Assembly: GCA_002633005.1 (NCBI GenBank)
Contig: NMRA01000066.1
Location: forward strand, 465,306-505,028
From: Phoronis australis
Lineage: Eukaryota > Phoronida > Phoronidae
Length of the DNA stretch: 39,723 bases
Direction: 5' to 3'
The notes under the pieces are model-generated. The model made no database searches, was not told where the DNA came from, and was given only the letters and a program-made list of their open reading frames with translations. Positions 21,614 to 31,154 of this stretch are shown here, one piece after another. Within the stretch, counting starts at the first letter, position 1. Each line of letters starts with the position of its first letter. Made by a program: the position numbers and the translations under genes.

Positions 21614-22080
21614 AAACCGGATGATTGCCGCACAAATAAAAAAGTTCATGTTCAATCATGAGCACGAACAAATGACACACACAGTGCAACATAAAGAACA
21701 CTGTTCTTCTAGGGACAAAACTGAACATACAATCTTCAGTCCAGATCCCGTATTATCCCCCATAGGGAACTCTTGACGTAAAGCTCTTTAGCATTGCGAT
21801 ATCACTTTAAGCAGCGTTCACTTGGCCACATTTCTGATTCCATTATGCAAGATACGCTAAATTGGCTGAAGGACAACATTTTTGGGGTATCATTTCATTA
21901 CCTCACCGCCCAACAGTGGCAATTTGATAGCGTGATGACCACATAAAATTCATTAAAAACTCTGAAAAATGTCACTCACACTGCATCAAAATGCAGGTAA
22001 ATCAAAGGTAATTATCTCTAATACTTTTAAACCATTTTAGTAGCCACATCCATGTAATGAAAATGCTTAGTGTAACTTAC

Positions 22081-22166
22081 CTGACATTAACAACTCCTAA
22101 CATTTCCTTGGTAACATAACGCAAGGTGAATGCATTTAGTATAAAGGTAAGTACTCGAAATGCCAA
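22081..22166 (-). CDS. RFT1: RFT1 exon 2 (residues 22-50)
   Basis: The exon encodes LAFRVLTFILNAFTLRYVTK followed by EMLGVVNVR, nearly collinear with human residues 22-50. Arg25 and Arg37, and the KE-GVVNVR block after the first membrane segment, are retained. The acceptor is TTTTATCTTTGCAG and the donor AG|GTAAGTT. It ends two bases into the Arg50 codon. Confidence 0.95.
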
Positions 22167-22612
22167 CTGCAAAGATAAAATTAAATTGTTGAATTCAAAG
22201 CCTTTAAAAATAAAATGTTGAAATCAATTCTAAACAAACTGATTAACCAACACGAGAATCAAACTCAAGGAAACTTACGTTCTAAGCTCAGCAACTGAGC
22301 TTTTACAGCTGGCTATGAAATGAATTTTATAAAACTATTAAAATGACATAACAGCGAGTTCAGTCTTTGCCCGGGTATTTGCTCGAGGTAATAAAGTTCA
22401 CGACTTTATCGAGAAACGAGATCAGTGTTCACACACACGCACATTATCTCTTACAAGGATGGACTAATTGCACGGAATGTGTTCGCCGGCAAAGCACAAA
22501 CCAAGGCAGTATTTCATTCGAGTTGAAAGTACATCTTGTTCTTCTTCATCGACTTCGATTCGACTTTGATCGGAGCCAGAATGAGAAAATCAACTATTTT
22601 TAAAACAGTCAC

Positions 22613-22675
22613 CTGTAATATCATGTTATATGACGCTGAAGTTGCTGCACTGGCTAGTACGTTTGTGTCGCCCAT
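22613..22675 (-). CDS. RFT1: RFT1 exon 1 (start codon, residues 1-21)
   Basis: ATG at 22675-22673 opens the product, which begins MGDTNVLASAATSASYNMIL and ends in Q21 at a GTGACT donor. Human RFT1 has the same length and layout here ([21 protein letters not shown] by recall, also 21 residues before the junction), and this fixes the start. Context GGAATGG has purines at -3 and +4. The exon begins the first transmembrane segment. The exon ends in phase 0. Confidence 0.93.
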
Positions 22676-24204
22676 TCCAAAAGCTTTTGCGTGAAGTTCT
22701 TTGCGAGAACTATTCAGTAAATTATGAACTCATCGTATAGAAACGAATCACAATATGGGCGCCGCCATTTTATACACAGGCGCTTCTAGTGGATAAATTA
22801 AGTAAGCTTAAAATATTTCTGAGTCCCTTGTACAGAAAACTAATCCGTTGCTAGACTTGTTTCAAATTCTTATAAATACATTCACGGTATATTTTCAACT
22901 CCAAAGACGCCCCAAGAAATGCGGACACTGAAGAGAAATGTTATTATATTTGGGCTTATAGTTCGCCATATCGCCACAAGGATGTGCTGTTGTTTGTATA
23001 CGTGGTGGTCTCCCCTGTTATATCCATGTGTTGGCTCTTCCGGGATTTCCTGTTGGCAAGTGACATCCGATTTTCTATCAGTATTTGTGATTTTCTTCAG
23101 AATGGTGTGCTTTGAAATTGTTTTGAACTGAACAGCGTTAGGAAGGTCGTTATCATTAAGAACATTAGCGGAAAAGAATCCTTGTGAAAGCTCAGTGCCT
23201 TATTGTTACTGGCGTATTTAAGTTCAATATTCCATTCACGGTTGAGAGTCCAAGTTATTGTTTGTTAGCTATGAATTGTAATTGTGTGTTTATTTTTTAT
23301 TTATAAAATGTTGACCACTTGTCTTGTTCATGGTTACATTGGATACCGTGCTGACACTTTTTTAATGCTGCACATCAATCAGACCAATCCTGTTTTAAAA
23401 ACATCCTTGTTTATTTTTTAACTCAGCAGCTTCATGCCCTGGCTTTTCAAAACTGAAACCAGATGCTATCAACTGCATTATTTATAGGAATGTTAAAATG
23501 ATCCAGGGCAAATTACACCACATGCTTTTTATTTATACACCTCTAAAGCATTCACAAACTCTCGTTCCATCCAAGAACTGAACTTTTGATTTAAACCACT
23601 TTACTACAATTGTTCTCAACTCGTTTCTTAGATGATTTCTAGGTTTCCAAAGAACTGAGAGTTCGTTTTTCCTCGAGACCATTCTCAAGACAGAAAAATG
23701 ACACTCCGTTGTGACAAGTCAAATCATTGAGCTTCCAGGTGTCCATCAATAGTGATAAGTCAGCTCTACTGAAGCCCTGAACTCACCTCCAATTTGACCG
23801 AGCAACAATTTGTGACCAATTTAACAATGGAAACTGGTCTAAATCAGTTCTTTTTCTGTGATAGAAGGTAGTTCTATAAACATTTTGAGTTTCAGCTTGC
23901 TTAATGTTAAGTTGAGCAACTTGTACATGGTTATGTCCGTCGAAGTCTTCATATCAATTTCCTTGCTTTAAATTTTCTTTTTCTGCAGCATTGAATATTA
24001 TTTGAGTGTCACGTTAACGCCATTTGGAATTCTTCTTGTAGAAAGTAAGAAAAACATTTGATTATTACTAATGCTATATTTTTTCACATGAACGTCTTTT
24101 AAACAAATCTTTTGTAATATGTTGATTGAAACAAAATGATTCTGTATGTGTAAATGACACAATTAGTTATTTGATTATACAAATACAAATTATTCCAATT
24201 TCAG
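22676..24204. promoter_or_regulatory. Head-to-head interval between RFT1 and the C1-domain gene
   Basis: About 1.5 kb separates the RFT1 start codon from the first recognised exon of the plus-strand gene, so both 5' UTRs and promoters should lie here. On the RFT1 side there is a TATA box fused to a YY1 motif. On the other side the coding exon is preceded by a good acceptor (TTATTCCAATTTCAG, ending at 24204), which implies at least one untranslated leader exon upstream that I cannot place. A 70-codon open frame at 22919-23131 has no recognisable domain and I treat it as chance. Confidence 0.6.
22761..22774 (-). promoter_or_regulatory. TATA box overlapping YY1/TISU-type motif, RFT1 promoter
   Basis: On the minus strand TATAAAA (22774-22768) overlaps AAAATGGCGGC (22771-22761), an exact match to the YY1 consensus AANATGGCGGC. 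It lies 86 bp upstream of the RFT1 start codon in the orientation typical for YY1 near transcription starts. The ATG in the motif would open a six-codon upstream frame (MAAPIL, stop). A second tiny frame, ATG AGT TCA TAA, follows. The transcription start is not known, so these upstream frames may not be in the mRNA. Confidence 0.5.
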
Positions 24205-24672
24205 AAAACCAAATTGGTTCACATTTTAAGATAATCATGGCGGATGAAATGCGCGAGCGAATAGAACGTTTCTACTATGAACAGCTGTCAGAACTGCACA
24301 ACAACATCGATGATCGAGAATTTCAGGAAAGTCTCAACAGAAAGGCCAAGAAAGAATATGGCGCAACATCACCGACTACCGACTTCATACATTCGGTACG
24401 TCAAAAAATGGAAAATCTTGTGCAAGGTGCAAACCTCAGACGTCGTGGGATGGCCAGCGAGACGCGTACAAAAGTCTCCGTAAATGAAGTCATTACAAAC
24501 ACAAAAGTCCGATCACGCCGGATGATTCACATGGAGTTGAAACACATGCCTGAAGAAACTTTAACCAACCAGAAGCATAAGTTCCTGTTGTATAAGGTTC
24601 AGCGACCGACGTGGTGTGATCAGTGCGGTGATTTCATCTGGGGTCTACGGAAACAGTGTTTGAGATGTTGGC
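24205..24672 (+). CDS. 5' coding exon of a C1-domain protein (novel-PKC-like candidate)
   Basis: A predicted acceptor ends at 24204. ATG at 24237 (ATCATGGCGG) opens 145 codons plus one base, up to donor GGC|GTGAGT. Residues 1-113 are charged and helical in character (MADEMRERIERFYYEQLSEL...), with a basic patch LRRRGMASETR at 67-77, and match no domain I know. Residues 114-144 are the first half of a C1 zinc finger: His114, Cys127, Cys130 and Cys144 have the standard H-x12-C-x2-C-x13-C spacing. Pro124, Gly136 and Gln140 match the Pro11, Gly23 and Gln27 of DAG-binding C1 domains; the usual Gly after that Gln is Cys141. The rest of the finger must be in a later exon. RFT1 adjacency recalls human RFT1-PRKCD. 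PKC delta, however, has a C2 domain before C1, and none is here. RASSF1-type C1 (WCDLCGDFIWG) is the main alternative. Confidence 0.8.
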
Positions 24673-27600
24673 GTGAGTACTACTTAATTCTTATGCACAC
24701 ACTAGATCAAATCTGTTGGAAATTTATCCCATTGGTGCAGAGCTGCAAGGTTCCTTCCTCTGGAAATTAGTGACCCGATTCCCATGAGAATTATGCTGTC
24801 CTTTGCGATTGACCCTAACCAACAAAGTTCTTACATTTACAGTGATGTTTGGTAACTGATAACTTGTTGACATGTCATAAATATGATAATTTGTGGGCGG
24901 AGATTTGAAGAGCATCTCTTTTCTTGTAAGCGTTTCTTCAGTGAGGTGAGGAGGAGAAGGGTTTTAGCTAACAAAGCATTCTCAGTGAACTGGTTGCCTG
25001 GTTGAATCAAAACGTTAAAGTCTTGGTTGATTTTTGTTATCACATCACATTTCTCTGCCGTGTGTAAAGGTGAGGAAGAAGCACTCTGGCTCATCTACCT
25101 TATTTCTGACTCAACATAAACTATTGATTCACAACTGTATATACACCTGTTAACAGTAAAACTTAATTTGCTCAGAATCTATGTTAAGAACTTGAGTTGT
25201 ACGTAAATCAATCTTCTTTTTGGTCTTTGTCACAAACTTGACTGTTCAAACAAATGTCAATTGCAGGATTTCAGATACTTAATAATCAGGTGAGAGTAAA
25301 TTTGAAGCTGTGATAATTTCGTGTTTCTGTTGCCAAGTGATGCTTCAAACACATGCCTTAGTTATTTTATAAGCTCAAGCACGTCTGCTTAAGTTTATCA
25401 AGTTGGGTCATTATATGTGCAAAAAACTTAAGCTTCAATCACAAGTACCTATTTCATAAACTCCAGTTGTTTCGAAGTTAACCTAATACCAAACCCTCTT
25501 AAGTGTAGTGAAATATTTGGTATTAGGCAAATTCGATACTGAAAGCATTTGTTTTCACTCTATACAACTTGTCCTTAGCGATCAATATCAGCTTACACAG
25601 ACAGCTCTTCGGTAATGGTATATTTAACCTTCAGGGATACTGTCTTCTTTTTTATTTATGCAGGGTAAAAAGGTACTTTCATTAAAAGTCATGTAAGTCA
25701 GACATGCGTAATTTGGATTTTCATTTTTAAGTCAACAACAAAATTTAGCGATGGTGTTTTTCCAATTCGTGCAGTCGGCCCTTCAGATTTATAAACCGGA
25801 CTTGGCCATAGTGGGGTGAAATTTCGTGGTTCTTTTGGTTCTGGCTCATGCAAGTTGAACTGTATTTCTACAGCAATAAAATCTCACCAATTTCAGACAA
25901 AAATAATTACCAAATTATCATTTTATTATTTTTCAATGCCCACAATTTTTCCAACATATTTCCTAAATGGCAGCTAATGATGCACAAGTACATGACTTGA
26001 ACGTGCTAAAAGCATTGATTTGATGCTACCGGTACATGTCTTTTATAGAAAATGAGAAAATGAAATTTCACTTGTCTGCCACACTGTGTCCTAAATTGGT
26101 GAAATTTCACCATACTGTTTTTAATTACCAATCTGATGTGTACTCTACATTTGCCCTATTGCTACACATCCATCAAGTTATAAAGTTCTTCATCTGTGCT
26201 GTGATTGTTATTAACTAGACTTGCCCTGGTTAACGCCTTAGGCACCTACATTGTGAAATTAAGAAGTCGGGGAGGGATGGATGATAAACTGAGCACGGGT
26301 GTCAGAAAACAACAATTTCAAGAAGTCGGTGATCGACATATACCTGAATGGTTGATATGCTCACGCAAATGTCCTAACCACTTTTGCACACAGCTGCGAT
26401 GATATTAGAATATGCACAAGTCAAGAGAACTAGTTCATGCCACCTTAAGTAAAAAGCGGGTATTTCCATGCCCAAATACATCAAGTTGCCGCTGAAACTG
26501 ACTGTTTATTGCCCGATAATAAGCGAGTTGCGTGTATTTTTGGGAGCTAATTGCGTAAGAAACCTGTTCACAAAGAAACTGGCACTTTTAAATGGCCTCG
26601 ATCGTATAAGTTGGGTATGAGCGCTAAGATGAGCAAGGATGTTTAAAAATGGAAGTTTGTAAATTTCAGGGATGGGAATTAAGGCGAATGTGGTAATTAA
26701 ACCAGACAAGTGCGATACAGTATGTGAATTAGTCTGACACCCTTTGAAAGGTGGCACTGTCTAGAAATTAGGATGGATAAGAGGATTTCCAGCTAACAGA
26801 CCCCCAGATATAGGCTCATTTTCTGAATATATGGGGTACTAGAAAGGTAAACATATTCCATTTACTAAAGATAAGCTTTTGGGCTTACTTTTGGAAAATC
26901 CCAGCACTAGCCGTTTAGAGAGTGGAAGGGTGAAGTGATGATTAATAGGGACCCGTTTGCACGGAAGTAAGTACAAAAAGTCACCCTTATTTCTTTCTCT
27001 AATTTTTGTTACAAAACTTTTATTTATCATCATGAAATTGAAAGCAAGTCTTTGGATTGCTGTGTTTTGAAACTCTCCTGCAGTGTTCTGTTGTACATCG
27101 AACCCATTTGCAGAGTTCCTAACTTTTAAAGTGACTAAACCCATGATGAGTCAAAGAAGCGTATCTTTGATTTAGTTGCAACTATAAATCTGGTCTGGAC
27201 TTGCTCCTTTCTCAGGTGAAGGGATTTCTAGGCTTGCAAAGAAGTGTCTGTTTATTATTGACCTTGTGGCCATGCAATCAGTGCATGAAATTCTTGGCTG
27301 CGACTGTCCATTCTTTGGAAGTCTTAAAATCACTCCATTTAGAAGAAACCTTCATAACTCATAATGGCCCAAAGCAAAAGTTACTTTTTGCGTTCAGTGA
27401 GTTTATAGCCTCTCAAAAGTGAGGAGGTTTCGCAAAAGGCACCTTTTTTCTTGGTTGTGGAAAACCCAATCATGTCAGCGGCACATTTTGAATACTTCCT
27501 ATGCAAGTTCCTACAGGCATGCATGCAAAGTTCTGCCTATGACTCATACTTTTTATGTGCCTCTGTTGACTTCAATGCAAGACTGTAGTTATTGAGTGCA

Positions 27601-27916
27601 GAGAACCAGTGGTGCTTTGTTTTGGAGCTCAGCACTGTTGTGTAACATCAATGGCTGTTCAGTTGTACTGTTCAAAGAGCTCCTTTGCTTTCTGGAAAAG
27701 TTTCCTGGGGAAATCACCAAAGAGTGAACCTAAAATTTTTTGAATTATTGTGGTTAGGCATAGTGTACATAAATGCCTTCTATGGTAATGTTAGGTATAT
27801 TGCTGCTTTGATTTGCATTGAAGAGAAGTTATTACCTATTTTTACGCCCATTGGTTTCAGTTCAAAGAGAGATTATGTCAAGTAAACAAACAGTCATTCA
27901 CCTGGATGTTATGCAC

Positions 27917-28060
27917 TGTGGGGACAAATGAAAATGTTATGTCAGGAGCTAATTTCAACAATCTAAGAACTGTCAAGTCAGCTTGAATTTCATGGGTCCC
28001 AAATTTACAGACAGTCCCAAACTGGAGAATTTTTTCCAGCAAAATAACTGGTAGGATTCA
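27917..28060. repeat. Dispersed repeat, copy b
   Basis: GCACTGTGGGGACAAATGAA, AGCTTGAATTTCATGGGTCC and AGTCCCAAACTGGAGAATTT match copy a at 16388-16610 in the same order and orientation, with a shorter middle. No reading frame stands out. Confidence 0.5.
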
Positions 28061-29448
28061 CATTCAACTTTCAATGTCTCGTGTGAATTGATGTGTTTGT
28101 AGATGTACTAGTATGCTTCATACTTCAAAATCTTCATTCGCAATGACACAATGTTCAGCAAGGATTTGTGCTAATTTCTCCAGTTTAGTTCTGTCCCGAG
28201 GAGAGGAACACACACAGGGGATGCCGTTAAGCCTTGAAAATGACTTCTGTATTTAAACGTTCTAACAGGGATATTCCTGACCAGGTTTGAACCTGTGCCC
28301 TTTGGGCATACCTGATGGTAAAATGTGTGCCTTTTTCAAAATGTTGTGCCCAGCAGACTGCAATTTTAATTACAAAGTGGTAACATATGAAACAGAAACC
28401 CCAAGGGCAATCGAAATAGGAACAGTCAGGTTCATGTAAAGTTGCCTTTTTATTTATGGTAATTGACGGTCAAATATTGGAAAACCTAAATGACGTGTTA
28501 ATTTCGTCTCATTTTATTGAAATCTACGACCTATTATAATACCCCAGCGGCTGTAAGTTACCTAGAATCTTGCATTTTTGGAAGAGTGTTACATTATAAA
28601 TGATGTGCCCGGGGAAGAGGGGGTCACTGCTGTAATGTATTTGCGTCTTTTTATGTGCTGATGGAGCAAAGGCGCGGTCTAGCAACAGAGAGTGATTTAT
28701 TGAAATATATACGTATGGCCATAGGCCCAAAGTATAACATGTATGAGACAGAACATTGTCAGATGCATTACAAACTGGATAATAAATTGTGACACTTGAA
28801 AGCATGATGGACGAATTTTAGAAGTAGGATATCCGAGTCCTCATGAGAGACTCAAATTTAGATGTGGTGGGAGAATGACAAAAACGATCACTTATTAAGT
28901 ACACTAAAGTTGCAACCGATATTTATGTGTGTCCTCTCAAAACACAAAATGAAATGTTACAGTTTGGGTCAGTATTGTACGTCCTATACGAAAAGGTGTT
29001 AAATAGTGATGATACTGAAACCTTAAAAACGAGACAAATCTTGATATCGTCCTCGAAACAAGGAATGGTCTAATCCTAACTTCAGTTTTTCTCATGTCAC
29101 ACACGATTACCAACACTGTAACTGGATGCAGTGACGGAAATTTTTTCTTTAAGTGGTATATAGTATTTGCTCATATACTTTCCAACTGATGTTAAATTCA
29201 AATACTAGAGTAAATTTTTGTCAAATTTGAACAAAACAATGGCCAAAGTAGCCAGTTTACCATCTCTTAGACACTCACCACATTGTTTAAGATGTCTAAA
29301 TTTTTATCATCTATGTTTCTTTGTTGATGGCAGCTCTGCAATATGAACTGTGCAAATAATGAAATTAAAGTTTCTTCCTGCTTTATTTTTGAAATGATTC
29401 ATGTACTGCTCTAAATTGAATAAATTGTAATGTAGATATGACAATTAT

Positions 29449-29545
29449 GCCCTCATATTTCTATCCTGCACCCATATTTCTATCCTGCACCCATATTTAT
29501 ATTCCTACACCAATATTTATGTCCTGCACCCGTATTTGTGTCCGG
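29449..29545 (+). repeat. Tandem repeat, about 21 bp, 4-5 units
   Basis: Units of the form TCCTGCACCCATATTTCTA are repeated, the first two nearly identical and the later ones diverged (TCCTACACCAATATTTATG, TCCTGCACCCGTATTTGTG). A plain minisatellite in the probable intron of the C1-domain gene. Confidence 0.85.
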
Positions 29546-29827
29546 CGGCTGAAAAAATGCATGGTTTTTATTCCATGTTTGAGCAGATGTAACTAATTTC
29601 AGAAAAAAGTAAAAAGAAATCGCTAAAATTCCCCTTCTTTCATTTTTCATTGGCTACTAACAGACTGTCATGAATGTCTACTGTTTTTCAAAATTTAACG
29701 TGATATGTCGCAAAAGTTAAACATTGAAATGCATTTTATTCGGTCTGCACATGTTGCATGGAAAAAGTATATCCTTATTTGAGGACGCTTTACCTCACCA
29801 TTATTGTACTTAAACCGGCAATTAACA

Positions 29828-29920
29828 CTCACAGGGTCCTCAAATTTTGGGAACAAGTTTGATTCTTGTTATGTAGTGGAGGAAACTGGTTTTCAAAAGC
29901 CCGCATCTCTTGTAAGTGAC
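29828..29920. repeat. Small palindromic (MITE-like) element, copy 3
   Basis: Arms TTTTGGGAACAAGTTT (29845-29860) and AAACTGGTTTTCAAAA (29883-29898) are the same family as copies 1 and 2, in reverse orientation. The right flank read on the minus strand, GTCACTTACAAGAGATGCGG, matches the left flank of copy 1. Confidence 0.7.
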
Positions 29921-30502
29921 CCAAAATCATTAAAAAAGTTACCATTTCTGGAGCACATCCTCAGAACCCATTTTGCACCCTGTGCCCCAAATCACAGCTT
30001 AATCAAACACATGGTCTCAGTTATGCTGTGGACAGCCATTTAATTACTTAGTTGTTTGGTCTGGCCTCATCATTAGAAAAACTACTGTGCCTGACTGACT
30101 TTAGTCAACTGTGACTCACCACAAGCCATGTGATGGGACTCCGGTAAAGAAAACAGCACTTCCTGGTGTTGGCTGATATCAGAACTCACACACTTCCTCC
30201 AAGGTGAAGTTACTTTCTGAGACAAGAATGAAAATTTCTGATATTGGGCATTTTGTGCATTAATCATATTATGTTATTTGTTGCAGCACTAAAACCATTA
30301 AGCTCCTGAGAGTGTCTCGGAATATATTGCAAAGCAACCTTATAGTTTACTATATTTAATTACATACCCAGAGTTAAATATGAGCGCAATTTTGTAACAG
30401 CTTCAGTGCAGATTTATTATAAGTGCAGGCTTCACAGGGCGTGTCCCTCAGCAAAAATTAAAACATGGTCCAATTGGATTCGTGTGAAATTTTCAGATGC
30501 TA

Positions 30503-31154
30503 TGGTTATCATGTAAACGATCCTAACTTAGTCAAATATCGAGAAAACTTTGCCTTGTCTACCATTAAAAGTATTTGTTTTCTGAAAGCAGAAAGATCGA
30601 GGATTCTAAAAATATGCTTCTTACTACTATGTCTTTGTTATTGTCACGTGACCACATTCAAATGTTCATGTGCAAGAAATGTACATTCATAGCAAAATAG
30701 CCTCCCATCCGATTTTAGTAAATCTTTTCTAATGAAAACGTTATGTCTCAAAATCACTGTTAGGAATTTTTAAGTATTCACTCAGTTTGTTTTTTTTGCC
30801 ATATTAACTTACAAAACACAAGGCTGTTTTGTAAACAAACAACGGGTCTTCGTATATCACTCAGTACGGGAAAACTAGGCATTTTAAAACAAAATCCTAG
30901 CAGCGTTTTTGACACATAACCTAAAGCTTTTATTTAAAGAAAGTTTTAATAAAAACTGCCGGGGGTTATTTTGCTATGAATATACCTTTCTTGCATATGA
31001 AAATTCGACTTAAAAACCATGGTCACATGACAATGATAAAGACACAGTAGTAAGAAGCATATCTTTAGAATCCTTGATCTTTCCCCTTTCAGCAAATATA
31101 AACTTTTAATGGTGGACATTGTTGAGGCTGTTTATTAAGGTCCTAGATAACCTT
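30503..31154. mobile_element. 650-bp fold-back element
   Basis: The left arm (about 30503-30785) and right arm (about 30875-31154) are inverted relatives, roughly three-quarters identical by eye. Shared landmarks include ATATGCTTCTTACTACT, GTCTTT-TTATTGTCA-GTGACCA, ATTCATAGCAAAATA and GCAGAAAGATCGAGGATTCT. Read inward, the ends are GGTTATC. No open frame suggests a transposase. A third partial copy is at 10268. It lies in the probable intron of the C1-domain gene. Confidence 0.8.

Larger units (their letters stand above)
1881..22675 (-). other. RFT1: RFT1 gene, coding exons 1-13 (3' end missing)
   Basis: This is the span of the RFT1 homologue, a polytopic ER membrane protein of the MOP/MurJ-like flippase superfamily. 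RFT1 is needed after Man5GlcNAc2-PP-dolichol is made on the cytosolic face of the ER; whether it is itself the flippase is debated. Thirteen exons total 1455 coding bases (485 codons) with compatible phases at all twelve junctions. The product follows human RFT1 almost without gaps: my residue 485 corresponds to human 486. Diagnostic blocks are [65 protein letters not shown] and GSVGFILANC. The C-terminal 55 or so residues of the human protein have no convincing counterpart here and may lie left of position 1. Introns hold mostly repeats. Family assignment is very secure. Confidence 0.95.

Noticed and set aside
24237-24672. Assignment of the C1 exon to the RASSF1/5 family
   Set aside because: WCD-CGDFIWG is RASSF-like, but the presence of Pro11, Gly23 and Gln27, the x13 spacing and the RFT1 neighbourhood favour a typical C1 protein. 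Not excluded, so I left the gene symbol empty.
25211-25310. Frame with CHKLDCSNKCQ as the second half of the C1 finger
   Set aside because: Cys and His spacing does not match C-x4-H-x2-C-x7-C and no acceptor precedes it.
29449-29545. CRISPR-like array
   Set aside because: Units are adjacent with no spacers; it is a minisatellite in animal intron DNA.
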